A stretch of 64,000 nt of DNA from Limisphaera sp. (GTDB lineage Bacteria > Verrucomicrobiota > Verrucomicrobiia > Limisphaerales > Limisphaeraceae). The notes under the pieces are model-generated. The model did not search any database. It had not been told where the DNA came from and was given only the letters and a program-made list of their open reading frames with translations. Shown here piece after piece: positions 38,958 through 48,459 of this stretch; the first letter of the stretch is position 1, and every line of letters begins with the position of its first letter. The translations under genes and the position numbers were made by a program. The stretch covers positions 88,691 through 152,690 of the forward strand of contig JANWVC010000014.1 in assembly GCA_025057755.1 (NCBI GenBank). The letters run 5' to 3'.

Positions 38958-40007
38958 ATGAAAGCCAAGACCGCTTCACCAGCTCGATGCGGGTTGCTGG
39001 CCGGAGGCAACTGGATCGTCGATCAGGTCAAGATTATTGACGTTTGGCCCCAACCAGAGCAACTGGCCAACATTCTGAGGCAATCCCAGGGCACGGGCGG
39101 TGCACCCTTCAACGTGCTGGTAGATTTGGCTCGCGCCGGGGCACCATTCCCACTTTGGGGAGCCGGTTTGGTGGGCGAAGACGCGCTGGGTCAATGGGTT
39201 TTGGAGACGTGCCGCAAATATCGCATTCAGACGCAGTATCTCGGTCGGACCCGTCGGGCTCCAACATCTTACACCGACGTCATGACCGAGCAGAAAACCG
39301 GACGCCGTACCTTTTTCCACGCCCGCGGTGCCAATGCCTTGTGGCGAGGCGAAGACCTCGCGTTTGATCGGATCAAAGCGCGTATCTTCCACCTGGGTTA
39401 CCTGCTTCTGTTGGACGCATTGGATCAACCCGATTCAAAGTATGGCACCCGTGCAGGACGCCTGTTGGCCGCCGCTCAAGCGGCAGGACTTAGAACCAGC
39501 GTGGACGTGGTCAGCGAAGACAGTGACCGGTTTGCCCATCTGGTTAAGCCGACCCTGCCCTACGTGGACTACTGCATTCTCAATGAATGGGAAGCCGGAC
39601 GGACCGCCGGATTCAAAATCCGGTTGCCAGATGGCAGCCTTGACCCGGTGGCTCTGCGTCACGCGGCCGGCGCCCTGCTCCAAATGGGCGTCCGTGAAGT
39701 GGTGGTCATCCATTTCCCAGAAGGTGCCTTTGCTCGAACCCGACGCGGTGAAGACGTCTGGCAAATGTCACTACGTCTGCCGGAGCACTACATCGTCGGC
39801 ACTGCTGGCGCAGGCGATGCGTTTTGCGCGGGTGTGCTCTGGGGACTCCATGAAGCCTGGGACTTGCAGCGTTGCCTGCTAACCGGAGTTTGCCTGGCGG
39901 CTGCGTCCCTCTCGGACGCAACCTGCACCGATGGTGTCAAATCCCTCACACACGCCCTGGGCCTAGCCCGACGATTCGGGTTCCGTCCGCCCGTGGAGCC
40001 AGAGTGA
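38958..40007 (+). CDS. PfkB/ribokinase-family carbohydrate kinase
   Basis: 349 residues. The N-terminus has G-G-N-W-I-V-D, then G-T-G-G-A-P-F-N-V-L-V-D-L-A (the PfkB signature 1 region with the substrate-binding G-G). The C-terminal signature is G-T-A-G-A-G-D-A-F-C-A-G, where the aspartate is the catalytic base. A C-I-L-N-E-W-E-A-G segment also fits the family. It phosphorylates a sugar or nucleoside with ATP in the cytoplasm; the substrate is not determined by these motifs. No transporter or isomerase is adjacent, so pathway context is absent. The ATG at 38958 is used. Confidence 0.88.
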   Translation: MKAKTASPARCGLLAGGNWIVDQVKIIDVWPQPEQLANILRQSQGTGGAPFNVLVDLARAGAPFPLWGAGLVGEDALGQWVLETCRKYRIQTQYLGRTRRAPTSYTDVMTEQKTGRRTFFHARGANALWRGEDLAFDRIKARIFHLGYLLLLDALDQPDSKYGTRAGRLLAAAQAAGLRTSVDVVSEDSDRFAHLVKPTLPYVDYCILNEWEAGRTAGFKIRLPDGSLDPVALRHAAGALLQMGVREVVVIHFPEGAFARTRRGEDVWQMSLRLPEHYIVGTAGAGDAFCAGVLWGLHEAWDLQRCLLTGVCLAAASLSDATCTDGVKSLTHALGLARRFGFRPPVEPE

Positions 40008-40481
40008 CACGACCCTCCCCGCCCGAGGCGAAATCCTTGCCGTCAAAGGACCGGCTTGGACGCAATTAAAACTGACCTCGATCCAACGCTGACGTTGCGC
40101 GGTGTCCAAGCACCGTCTGATGCTCCGAATTCAGTTGAATCAAAAGGTGCGTCCGATCGTTTGCCAAGCTGCGAATATCCCAGCAGCCACACGCCTCGCG
40201 GCCCAGCCACACTGCCGGCTGGCTCAGAGAAATAGCGTCAACCTGTTGGCAAGAGCATTAACCGGCACCTACCGTGCAAGGATGCAAGAGAAGCGAATTT
40301 TCCCGAGTAATGCTGAGAAATGAGCGACAAAACCAGCCGGCCCAAAAGCCCCCCCTCAGCTTTATGCGAAAATCATCGTGGGAAACTGCACGACTGTTAG
40401 GACCTTCTCCCGCGGTGGTTTTCTCTATCCGCTGGCAAGCAAAACGTCCACGAGTCCCTCATAATCCAAGGGCACGCCGAA
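40008..40481. other. 474-base intergenic region between convergent sugar kinase and sufU, nothing recognised
   Basis: No gene, RNA or clear terminator hairpin was found on either strand. Confidence 0.4.
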
Positions 40482-40937
40482 TTAAATGGTTTCAGACTCA
40501 GTCGTGACCGGGGTTTGATCGCCCCGCAATGCGGCCATGACTGCGTGCCAGGCCAGGATGGCGCATTTGACTCGAGCGGGGTATTTGTGCACTCCGGCAA
40601 ACACCGCTAGTTTCCCCACACCATCGGCGATTCGGCCCGTCGTCACCATGTCGTGTACAGCATGGAACATTTGCTCCAGCTCGACACGGGTCTTCCCCTT
40701 GGCAAACTCGGTTAACAACGAAGCCGACGCTTTGGAAATGCAGCAACCAGAACCAACGAAGCTGATGTCCTGGATGCGGTCGCCGTCCAACCGAAGGTAC
40801 AGTTGAAGTTGATCGCCGCAAAGGGGATTATGCCCTTGGGCCGAGCAGGTGGCCTCCGCAAGCTGGTGGAAGTTCCTGGGATGCTTGCAATGATCCAGGA
40901 TCACCTCCTGATAAAGATCGTCGATATCTTCGAACAT
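40482..40937 (-). CDS. sufU: SUF system iron-sulfur scaffold/sulfur-transfer protein SufU (NifU/IscU family)
   Basis: 151 residues. The three conserved cysteines are in H-N-P-L-C-G-D-Q, G-S-G-C-C-I-S-K-A-S-A-S and the late V-K-C-A-I-L-A-W, with the SufU-type insertion before the last one. In SUF systems this protein accepts sulfur from the cysteine desulfurase SufS and carries a zinc ion at these cysteines. The start M-F-E-D-I-D-D-L-Y-Q-E-V-I-L-D-H is typical. It follows sufD by 30 bases, so both are probably one transcript. No sufS, sufB or sufC is present within this window. Confidence 0.93.
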   Translation of the reverse strand: MFEDIDDLYQEVILDHCKHPRNFHQLAEATCSAQGHNPLCGDQLQLYLRLDGDRIQDISFVGSGCCISKASASLLTEFAKGKTRVELEQMFHAVHDMVTTGRIADGVGKLAVFAGVHKYPARVKCAILAWHAVMAALRGDQTPVTTESETI

Positions 40938-40967
40938 GGCGGGTCAATGGTTTCACCGCACCAGCAC

Positions 40968-42323
40968 TCAGCCGCCGGCCAACAGATGCGGGGAGGCTTC
41001 CAATCGGTCCCAAACCAGTCGATCCAGCACTTCGCGAGCCGGTTCACTCTGAACCCGTTCGATAATTTCGCCGGCAAATGCATGGATCAACATACGACGG
41101 GCTGTCTCCGGACCGATGCCGCGAGTGCGCAAATAGAAAATTGCCTCGGGATGTAGCTGGCCCACCGTGGCTCCATGAGTGCATTTCACGTCGTCCGCAT
41201 AAATTTCCAGTTGCGGCTTGGTGTAAGCCACGGCTTCATCCGACAAAAGCAGGTTTTTATTGGTCTGCTTCGCGTCCGTCTTTTGGGCTCCGGGCCGCAC
41301 CAGAATCCGCCCGTGAAAAACGCCCCGCGACCGGTCGTCCAAAATACCATTGAAGTACTCATGACTGGCACAGGCAGGCTGCGCGTGTTCGACAATCATG
41401 TGGTGATCGGCCAACTGCTCCCCACGAGTCAAATAAAGGCCGTTCAGAATGGCTTCCAACCCTTCCCCTGCCAAACGGACTCGAAGGTTGTACCGCGAGA
41501 GCCGGCTGCCGAGAGCAAACGAATGGATCAACGCCCGACAGGCGCGCCCCAGGGAAGCATGAAGCGAGGCAATGTGAAACGCTTCGCGTGACTGATCTTG
41601 AAACTTCAAATGTTCCACCTGACTACCCTCGCCGGCAAAAAGCTCCGTCAAGGCATCCGTAAAATAGCGATGACCACCGCTGGACACGTAACTTTCCAAC
41701 AAGGTCACCTGCGCCTGATCACCAACCACAATGAGATTTCGGGGGAAGGACGTCCAACCGTCGCCGCTCGCCGTCATGATGTGAAAGATTCGGATGGGTT
41801 TTTCCACACGGGTGTTTGCCGGCACCCATATCCACGCGCCATCCGTGAACCAAGCTTGATTCAAAGCGATCAAGCCATTTTCAGGTTCGCCCACAAGACG
41901 GTTTAAGTATGGCCGAATCCTTTCGGGTTCCGTCCGGAGTGCCGCAGCGAGGCTTCCGACCTGCACTTGAGCCGGCAATCCATTCTGGCACGACAGCGAA
42001 GGTTGGTAATGGCCGTTCAGAAAGACCAGGCACGGCCCGTCCCAGTCCCCAAAAAGCAGCTTTTCGAGCGATTCGGCCTCAAGATCGCAAGGGAGGGGTT
42101 CCCAAGCGGGCTTGAAAGCCATTCGGCTCAAGGGCGCCAAATTCGTGTAACGCCAGTCTTCGTGCTGCAGGGTAGGCAAGCCCAGCTTTTGGAAACGGTC
42201 CATGGCTGAGCGGCGGCTCTCTAGCAGCCACTGCGGCTGCGAACCCGTTTCGGCCACACGCTCAAAGCGTTGGAGGTATTTCTCCAGACCTTTGCTGCTC
42301 TCAAGAGCTGTTTCGATCATCAT
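40968..42323 (-). CDS. sufD: Fe-S cluster assembly protein SufD
   Basis: 451 residues from the tandem ATG codons at 42323/42320. A SUF-FeS core of right-handed beta-helix type occupies the C-terminal two thirds, with Y-N-L-R-V-R-L-A-G-E-G, the D-H-H-M-I-V-E-H segment, F-N-G-I-L-D-D-R-S-R-G-V-F-H-G, and T-K-P-Q-L-E-I-Y-A-D-D-V-K-C-T-H-G-A-T-V-G, which holds the conserved cysteine and histidine. SufD partners SufB and the ATPase SufC to build clusters in the cytosol. The N-terminal part has the P-x-x-x-H-E-D-W-R-Y-T-N motif. Here it stands with sufU but without sufB or sufC. A frame open further upstream lacks family sequence. Confidence 0.93.
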   Translation of the reverse strand: MMIETALESSKGLEKYLQRFERVAETGSQPQWLLESRRSAMDRFQKLGLPTLQHEDWRYTNLAPLSRMAFKPAWEPLPCDLEAESLEKLLFGDWDGPCLVFLNGHYQPSLSCQNGLPAQVQVGSLAAALRTEPERIRPYLNRLVGEPENGLIALNQAWFTDGAWIWVPANTRVEKPIRIFHIMTASGDGWTSFPRNLIVVGDQAQVTLLESYVSSGGHRYFTDALTELFAGEGSQVEHLKFQDQSREAFHIASLHASLGRACRALIHSFALGSRLSRYNLRVRLAGEGLEAILNGLYLTRGEQLADHHMIVEHAQPACASHEYFNGILDDRSRGVFHGRILVRPGAQKTDAKQTNKNLLLSDEAVAYTKPQLEIYADDVKCTHGATVGQLHPEAIFYLRTRGIGPETARRMLIHAFAGEIIERVQSEPAREVLDRLVWDRLEASPHLLAGG

Positions 42324-42553
42324 ACCTTTCGAACCTATGTGCCCGGCCCCGATGCGGCCGGCGCTGCCCACATTACACCCGCAGATTTCTGCGCAATCTC
42401 GAAACGTCCCAAGCATAGCACGGGGCCGGCCGAAAACAAATCTCGCAAACGATGCCAAGCTGAGCCCTCCGGCAAGCCGGAGCCGACCTACGCAAAGGTT
42501 GCCGCCACCGCGCTCTGCCCGCCGAAGGTCACGCTCCCACTCCTGGCCCTTGC

Positions 42554-43888
42554 TCAACGAACCTCAGCGGAAGAGGAAACGACCGACCCCCGTGCAGCCG
42601 GTTCGTCAGAAGGATCCGCAGAGACAATGAACTCGGCAAATTCCTGTTGGTCCTGCGGCCGCAGATGCACTTTAAACCGAGCCGTTTTTGCGTAATAGCG
42701 GCGCTCGACGATGTGGCCCACCGCGTGAAGCCGCGCGATCAAATCCGCCCGTTCATGGGGGATCGCCACCCGCACCAACTGCCGTGCCGGACGCAGATTC
42801 CGCCCAATTTCCTCTAACAGAGTGGGGAGCCCCTGTCCTGTGAGCGCGGAAACAGCCACCGCGTGCGGATGTTTTTCGTAAAACCGGGCGGCCACTTCCT
42901 GTCGTGGCAAGCGATCCACTTTGTTGAACACCACAATGGTCGGCTTATCCGCAGCCCGAATTTCCTTCAACACGGTCTCCACAGCGGCCATTTGCTCCTC
43001 GGCCAACGGATGACTGATGTCCACTACGTGCAGGAGGAGATCGGCCTCGGTCACTTCTTCTAACGTCGCCTTGAACGCTTCCACCAACTGATGCGGCAGT
43101 TTGCGAATAAAGCCCACCGTGTCGCTGAGCAAGACCTCCTGACGCGTTGGCAATCGCAGTCGGCGCGTGGTCGGATCCAAAGTGGCGAACAGTTTGTCCT
43201 CAGCCAGCACGCTGGCTCCGGTCAACGCATTCAGCAAAGTGGACTTACCTGCGTTGGTGTACCCCACGATGGAGGCCAGGGGGTACTGATGCCGCTTCCT
43301 TGCCGTACGTTGGATTGCGCGTTGACGCCGCACGTCTTCCAATTCCTGTTGAATGCGGGCAATTCGGTCCTGAACCCGCCGACGATCAGCCTCAAGTTGC
43401 GACTCGCCCTCACCGCCTCGCAGGCCGATGCCGCCACGTTGCCGGGATAAATGTCCCCAATACCGCGTCAAGCGGGGCAGCAGATGCTGGAGCTGTGCCA
43501 GTTCCACCTGTAGTTTGCCCTCTCGTGTCCGCGCCCGTTGCGCAAAAATGTCCAAGATCAAGGCCGTTCGATCCAGCACCCTGCATTGAAACACCTTCTC
43601 CAGATTCCGGTGTTGGGCCGGCGTCAGTTCGTCGTCGAACACCACCGAGTCCACCCGATTGTGTCGGCACCATGCGGCAAATTCTTCAGCCTTACCCCGT
43701 CCAATGAACGTGGCCGGGTGCAAAGCCTCCACCCGTTGGATTCCCTCTCCCACGACCTTGCCTCCGGCCGAAGCAACCAATTGGGCCAACTCTTCGAGCG
43801 AATCTCGGGTTTGCCACCCGTTGGCCTGCGTTTTCAGTTCCGCAGCCACCAAAAACACACGCACCAAACCGCGATTCTGCAGTTCCAT
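42554..43888 (-). CDS. hflX: Ribosome-associated GTPase HflX
   Basis: 444 residues from the ATG at 43888; a GTG at 43963 would add 25. An N-terminal HflX-specific domain carries V-F-D-D-E-L-T-P-A-Q-x-R-N-L-E and R-T-A-L-I-L-D-I-F-A-Q-R-A-R-T-R-E-G-K, a helical linker G-G-x-G-L-R-G-G-G-E-x-x-x-E follows in modified form (G-I-G-L-R-G-G-E-G-E), and the G domain shows G-Y-T-N-A-G-K-S-T, D-T-V-G-F-I, N-K-V-D and a late S-A-L-T-G. HflX binds the large ribosomal subunit and splits or rescues ribosomes under stress. Neighbours are sufD, 230 bases downstream, and a gene-poor region upstream. The start is uncertain because no well-spaced ribosome-binding site is visible. Confidence 0.93.
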   Translation of the reverse strand: MELQNRGLVRVFLVAAELKTQANGWQTRDSLEELAQLVASAGGKVVGEGIQRVEALHPATFIGRGKAEEFAAWCRHNRVDSVVFDDELTPAQHRNLEKVFQCRVLDRTALILDIFAQRARTREGKLQVELAQLQHLLPRLTRYWGHLSRQRGGIGLRGGEGESQLEADRRRVQDRIARIQQELEDVRRQRAIQRTARKRHQYPLASIVGYTNAGKSTLLNALTGASVLAEDKLFATLDPTTRRLRLPTRQEVLLSDTVGFIRKLPHQLVEAFKATLEEVTEADLLLHVVDISHPLAEEQMAAVETVLKEIRAADKPTIVVFNKVDRLPRQEVAARFYEKHPHAVAVSALTGQGLPTLLEEIGRNLRPARQLVRVAIPHERADLIARLHAVGHIVERRYYAKTARFKVHLRPQDQQEFAEFIVSADPSDEPAARGSVVSSSAEVR

Positions 43889-44130
43889 CCCCTTGGTCAA
43901 ATCAGACTCACACGCATTACAAAAATCAGATTCCTTTGCTACCAGCCACGACCGGCTGATCACGCAAAAAGCCAGCCTGAGCTACCGGCCCATGCCAACC
44001 GTCACGCCCCCAGTAAATCCCCGGCTCACAACATGCAAACGAAGTGGATTCGCCCCCCCTCGGTCTTACGTGATAAGGCTCCGGCTTAACCATCCAATGC
44101 ACGAACTTTTTCCTTGCTCACGCTGCTATC

Positions 44131-44155
44131 GAAACCCGTTATCATATAACGTTTC
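44131..44155. promoter_or_regulatory. Imperfect dyad upstream of hflX, operator or hairpin candidate
   Basis: CGTTAT at 44137-44142 and ATAACG at 44146-44151 are perfect arms around CAT. GAAA (44131-44134) and TTTC (44152-44155) extend the symmetry with a two-base offset. It is about 245 bases upstream of the hflX start in an AT-richer patch, a place where a regulator or promoter could act; no -35/-10 pair with correct spacing was found. Confidence 0.3.
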
Positions 44156-44949
44156 ATCCCCAATTTTTGACCTGCCGCAGCGCAGCGGGTTTGCCTCTTA
44201 TCGTGTCTGACAAATCCCCGAAGCGGCATATGATCCAAACACAACTCAACCCCGTTCCGAACCATCATGATCACATTACTCCGCAACCGGCGATTGTCGA
44301 GTCCCGCCCTAGCAACCCGACGAACCCGCTTACAACAGGCCCGCAACTTCTCGCCCGGGGTCGCTTCTGGTCGATGCCCCTGAACCGGGCGCGAAGTCCA
44401 GTAGCCTGTGCTATCTGCCTGGGAGTCGTGGACTGCAGACTTAAATCCGCCGAGAAACCGGGCGGCCAAGCCGGTTGGCTGATCCAGTGGGGAAACTCCT
44501 TGGTCAGGCTCTGGCTTCCTCGTAAGTCTGCACCCACGAGCCTCGTGCCAACATTTAACCACAAGCTCGATGCGCCCTATGTGCGGGGCGAACCGCCACT
44601 CATCCGAGGCGGGACACCACGCATCAAGCTTTCCCGCGTGTTCAACACGGGCTCGGATTTCAACTGGGGGACGCCCGAAAAGGGAAAATCTTAACATCGC
44701 CAGACGCGGCTCAAGTAAAGCCGGTAAAGAAAAGTCGTAACCGATGACAAGACTGACCCGATCTGCACTGCCCCCTATGATGATTGAGCCTACGCACGCT
44801 CGAGAGCCGCCGCGCGAGCAGGTGCAATCCCAATGCTGCGCGTATCCACTCAGATCGGTCACTTCTCAGGGGTAGGTTAGCCTTTGGAACTTCTGCAAGA
44901 TTTGTAAACGGGTTTTCGCTTTGAGACCACGAGGCAACCCGACAAACCA

Positions 44950-46010
44950 TGCCTCACCACAGGAAAAACAAAAGCCCCAGAACCGCTCGCACACCATCAT
45001 CGTTCTGCCACTGACGCACCGCCGATGTCAGTGCCAAACCCAGCCAAAAAAGCCAGATCGCCAACGTGTCCCATGGAATGACACTCGAGAGCACGGCCAC
45101 AACAAACCGGCGCGACCGATCCTGCGGCTGCGGCAAGACGCTGCAGCGCGCGCCACTTTGACCAATCCAAGCATGCCACAATCCCCACGCGCACATGGGC
45201 GCAAGCAAGTTTCCGCCGGCTGCCATGCAGAATGGTGCAAAGCTCCCCCGGACACGCCCGTGCAAGAGGGCAATGCGTCCGATCCTGCGCCTGAAATGCA
45301 CACGACGAGTCTGATAAACTCCGGAATGGACTTGGTAACCAATCCTGGCCACGAACACGGGAACACACCCAACAGTCCCCAATACGCATGGGCATGCATC
45401 AACGCCAGCGCATCAAATCGCCGCAAGCACCTTGCAAGAGCCCGCACGCCGTGCACCCAAGCACATGCCCGGATGTAGTCGAGACGGAGAGCCAAACTTA
45501 CATCTGCACGCAGCTGCGCCAACGCCGACCCAAACCCTCAGCCAACACCCATCCATTCCTCATGCCAAAGCTAGTTTCAGCGAAGGTCGTCCCGCTACCC
45601 GATGGATGGTCCAAACCATGACCCAATTCCAGAAAGCCGGTCCGAGCCGCCTATGCAGCCGAAATGGCCAATCTCGTTTGGAACTCACCGCCAAAGCATC
45701 CGAACCGTTCCGGCGGTGCCCATGATATGGCAACAGAAATGCCGCCATGCTGTACGCCAGCCGGGCATTTGAATCCCTACGCAACCGGCAGCTACGCGCA
45801 GAACACACCGAACAGCGCCGATCCCACCAACCGGCCCAACACCGCTCCATGAGTCAGCGCAAGGATGAATTGGTGCCATGGTAGGCTGTTGACGCGTCCG
45901 GCCAGAGTCGCAAGGCCAAACGACATTAACATTAAAAACATCGCTCGAAGCCCAAAAGCACCCAGGCAAACAAAACCCCGAAAAGGGAACACTCGCAGGA
46001 GCCCTTTCAC
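44950..46010 (-). pseudogene. Decayed polytopic membrane-protein gene
   Basis: A GTG near 46010 opens a hydrophobic protein (C-L-G-A-F-G-L-R-A-M-F-L-M-L-M-S-F-G-L-A, then T-H-G-A-V-L-G-R-L-V-G-S-A-L-F-G-V-F) that hits a TAG at 45792-45794. After the stop the same frame continues L-P-V-A and hits a second TAG; then fragments such as H-I-M-G-T-A-G-T-V appear in another frame. Between about 45500 and 44960 two frames carry A-L-M-H-A-H-A-Y-W-G-L-L-G-V-F and, lower down, I-W-L-F-W-L-G-L-A-L-T-S-A-V. The order of hydrophobic helices with H-A-H resembles the cytochrome-oxidase-subunit-I-like membrane proteins of this group, but that identity is tentative. Confidence 0.45.
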
Positions 46011-46729
46011 AGGGCTCTGTCTTGATCCTAATTCCTATCCCTATCCCGCCGTTTCATCCCGGCTCGCACCCCGCGGGCAATCTTGGCGACGGAAAACCTC
46101 CGATGGAGCGCGTGTTCAACACATCTCTGGCAAGCCCTTAAACCTTGGGCACAGAAGCAGTCCGGCCCGACGTCCGGTCGATACCTGGAGCCGCGTCCAG
46201 CACTGTGCACCCGCGGCCGGAGGAACCACACCCCCTTCGTGGTTGGGTCTAAATTTATCTACCCGGTACTCTCTGGTCATCTTGGGGAACATCTTGCGAA
46301 AATCCTCGCCACACTACATCTGCGCGAACGCATAGTCAGCCCACCAGCCCTCTAACCCTCCCTCACCCGCACGGTTCCACCCGATGTTCCCCAGTTCACC
46401 GGCCACGAACTGAGACTCACTGGGGCGCTGTAGCTGAGAGCCTTTCCTGGGTGCCTTCCTGTTCTGAGCCTCGGATCCAACGATGCATCCCCGGTCGCCA
46501 GGCAAGCCCTGGCCAATTGGTCTTTCTTGGCGTCTGGTCGCGTCCGATGGAATTGCGCCCGCCGGAAAGACAACACCATTGGATGCCCCAGGGCCTTGGA
46601 GCAAGTGCACCCTTGTCCTCTCAGATCACGATGAGTTTGAATCAGGTCTGCGAGAACCACCTTGACTCGGCTCTGGTCTTTTCCTGTCCCGGCTCGGATC
46701 TGACTGCAGCCGCCCCAGCTTTCCATGCA

Positions 46730-47722
46730 TCAAGGCGTGACGGAAACTGGAGCCGCATCCATTCGCCCGGAACCTGCGGGAGGATTGGTTTCCCCTCGTG
46801 CAGTCGATTCCCGCGCTTCGAGGTTTCGCCAAACCCGGGCCTTCAGATCGGCCAGGCTTGGTTCCGTGACGCGTTCCAACAGTTCGCGCGCTTTGTCGAA
46901 TCGACTAGCCATGATGTAAATGCGCGCCAGATGAATGAGCACGCCCTGTCGCTCGATCGTGTCGCGGGCCAGACCAAGAGTATAAGTCCAAGCCAGCAGG
47001 GCTTCGTTGGTGCGCAACGGCCGAATCCCGTAGTACGTTTGAGCGATGTCGTGTGCCAAAAAGAAATTAGTAGGATCTAACTGAAGCGAGCGTGCATAAA
47101 GGTCCAGCGCCTTGTCAAACACCGCTTGTTCGGAAAGGCCAAAATACTCCATGGCGTCTTTACGAAACAGATACACTGTCGTGCCAAAGTTGTGATAATA
47201 AACCGGCTCGCGAGGATCGAGCTCGATCGCCCGTTCATAATACCGGAACGCGTTTGTGACCGGACCGCGGTGTCCATAGTAATTGGCCAGATTGTTCCAC
47301 GCAGCCGGATTCTGAGGGTCTAATTGACGCGCCTTCTCCCACTGCTCCACCGCGCCTTCTTCATCTTTGATTTCATTGAGGAAACTGCCGTAGGCCAGCC
47401 GAGCCCGGGCATGAGTCGGATGCCGGCGCAAGAAATCCTCATACTTCTCCCGCACCTGGCGAATGCGGTTCTCAACCTGCTGGCGCAGCCGAGCCCGCGC
47501 CTCGGGTGTGTCAGCACGCACATTTTGGTAATCGCGAATCCATCGATCGATTTCCTCTAAAGCCTCATCATCCAGCTCCAGAAGTCGTCGATACTCTTGC
47601 TCAATCGGATCGGAAAAGTCCCCAGGCGGGTTGTGTGTCTTTGGTTCGGGCAACGCCAGCTCGGCCGGAGGCCCGTTCGAGCTCAACAACGCTGTCAAGA
47701 GCAGCGCCAATAGATTAGTCAT
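46730..47722 (-). CDS. Secreted or periplasmic TPR-repeat protein
   Basis: 330 residues with a hydrophobic signal-like start (N-L-L-A-L-L-L-T-A-L-L-S). Residues about 95-290 contain tetratricopeptide repeats, with clear units at A-V-E-Q-W-E-K-A-R-Q-L-D-P-Q-N-P, A-F-R-Y-Y-E-R-A-I-E-L-D-P-R-E-P and A-L-D-L-Y-A-R-S-L-Q-L-D-P-T-N; an N-terminal charged coiled segment precedes them. TPR proteins act as protein-interaction scaffolds; the partner is unknown. Adjacent genes (gamma-carbonic-anhydrase-like and small secreted protein) lie on the same strand, 57 bases upstream, and could be co-transcribed. The ATG at 47722 is used. Confidence 0.8.
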   Translation of the reverse strand: MTNLLALLLTALLSSNGPPAELALPEPKTHNPPGDFSDPIEQEYRRLLELDDEALEEIDRWIRDYQNVRADTPEARARLRQQVENRIRQVREKYEDFLRRHPTHARARLAYGSFLNEIKDEEGAVEQWEKARQLDPQNPAAWNNLANYYGHRGPVTNAFRYYERAIELDPREPVYYHNFGTTVYLFRKDAMEYFGLSEQAVFDKALDLYARSLQLDPTNFFLAHDIAQTYYGIRPLRTNEALLAWTYTLGLARDTIERQGVLIHLARIYIMASRFDKARELLERVTEPSLADLKARVWRNLEARESTARGETNPPAGSGRMDAAPVSVTP

Positions 47723-47779
47723 GCGGCAAACATGAACTCTGCCTCCCGCCTTGTCGAGCCATCCTCTGCAAAGGCTCGC

Positions 47780-48397
47780 TCAAATTTCGGCGTGCCGGCT
47801 CAGGCTTTGCCCGCCGAGGCCAACGCGCATCCAACCCCGAGCCACGTGCGCTTGCGCCAACTCAATGTAACGCAACGCTCGGTTCCGCAGCGAGGCTCGT
47901 TCCGAATCGGATAAGGGACGAACAACGCGAGCCGGTAAGCCTAAGACCAGTGACCCGGGCGGCACCTGCATGCCCTGCGGCACCAATGCACCGGCCCCAA
48001 CGATTGACTGCGCCCCGATCACGGCCCCATCCAGGACAATGGCGCGCATCCCCACTAAAACCTCACGTTCCACCGTGCAAGCATGCAACACAGCCCCATG
48101 CCCTACCGTCACAAACTCGCCGATGAAACACGGCCGATCTTCCGCCAGGTGCACGATGACATGCTCCTGCAAATTCGTGCCCGCGCCTATTTCGATCCGA
48201 TTGAGATCCCCGCGCAACACCGCATAGGGCCAGAGGCTGACCTGTTCGCCCAAGGTCACATCACCCACCACGAGTGCCGTCGGCGCCACGTAAACCTCAC
48301 CTAAGCAGCGCGGAGACGCCCACAAGCTGCAAAATCTGGGTAATCGTCCTTCGGCAGGGTCCATCTCCGGCCTTGGAGGTAGAACAAAGCGGCCCAT
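47780..48397 (-). CDS. Gamma-carbonic-anhydrase-like hexapeptide-repeat protein (YrdA/PaaY family)
   Basis: 205 residues, left-handed beta-helix made of hexapeptide repeats. Family marks are L-R-G-D-L-N-R-I-E-I-G, N-L-Q-E-H-V-I-V-H, V-T-V-G-H-G-A-V-L-H-A-C-T-V and V-L-V-G-M-R-A-I-V-L-D-G-A-V-I-G. Three histidines in these motifs would bind the catalytic metal at the trimer interface, as in gamma-type carbonic anhydrases. N-L-Q-E-H replaces the common N-[VI]-Q-D, so activity may differ. A C-terminal helix follows. Many relatives lack measured carbonic anhydrase activity, so the precise reaction is uncertain. Confidence 0.87.
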   Translation of the reverse strand: MGRFVLPPRPEMDPAEGRLPRFCSLWASPRCLGEVYVAPTALVVGDVTLGEQVSLWPYAVLRGDLNRIEIGAGTNLQEHVIVHLAEDRPCFIGEFVTVGHGAVLHACTVEREVLVGMRAIVLDGAVIGAQSIVGAGALVPQGMQVPPGSLVLGLPARVVRPLSDSERASLRNRALRYIELAQAHVARGWMRVGLGGQSLSRHAEI

Positions 48398-48459
48398 GCC
48401 AGCAATCCAAATCCGACCGGCGGGAGCTTTGAATCAAGGAGCGTTCCCGGCGTTTCTTC

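Larger units (their letters stand above)
43889..46729. other. 2.8 kb region without an intact gene
   Basis: Longest open frames here have no recognisable protein content. The region holds a dyad near 44131-44155 and a decayed membrane-protein gene on the minus strand at about 44950-46010. The stretches 44160-44940 and 46020-46729 show nothing I can identify on either strand. Confidence 0.5.

Noticed and set aside
42324..42557. N-terminal extension of SufD up to 42557
   Set aside because: The extra residues show no SufD similarity, and the tandem ATG at 42323/42320 gives the expected protein start.
44086..44862. Minus-strand open frame of 258 residues between hflX and the membrane-protein remnant
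   Set aside because: Biased Arg/Cys-rich composition, no domain, no ribosome-binding site and an overlapping plus-strand frame of equal length, so there is no support for either.
46430..46470. Possible thiamine riboswitch from CTGAGAG near 46434
   Set aside because: The other conserved riboswitch blocks, such as the ACCTGAT stretch, are missing and no thiamine gene follows.
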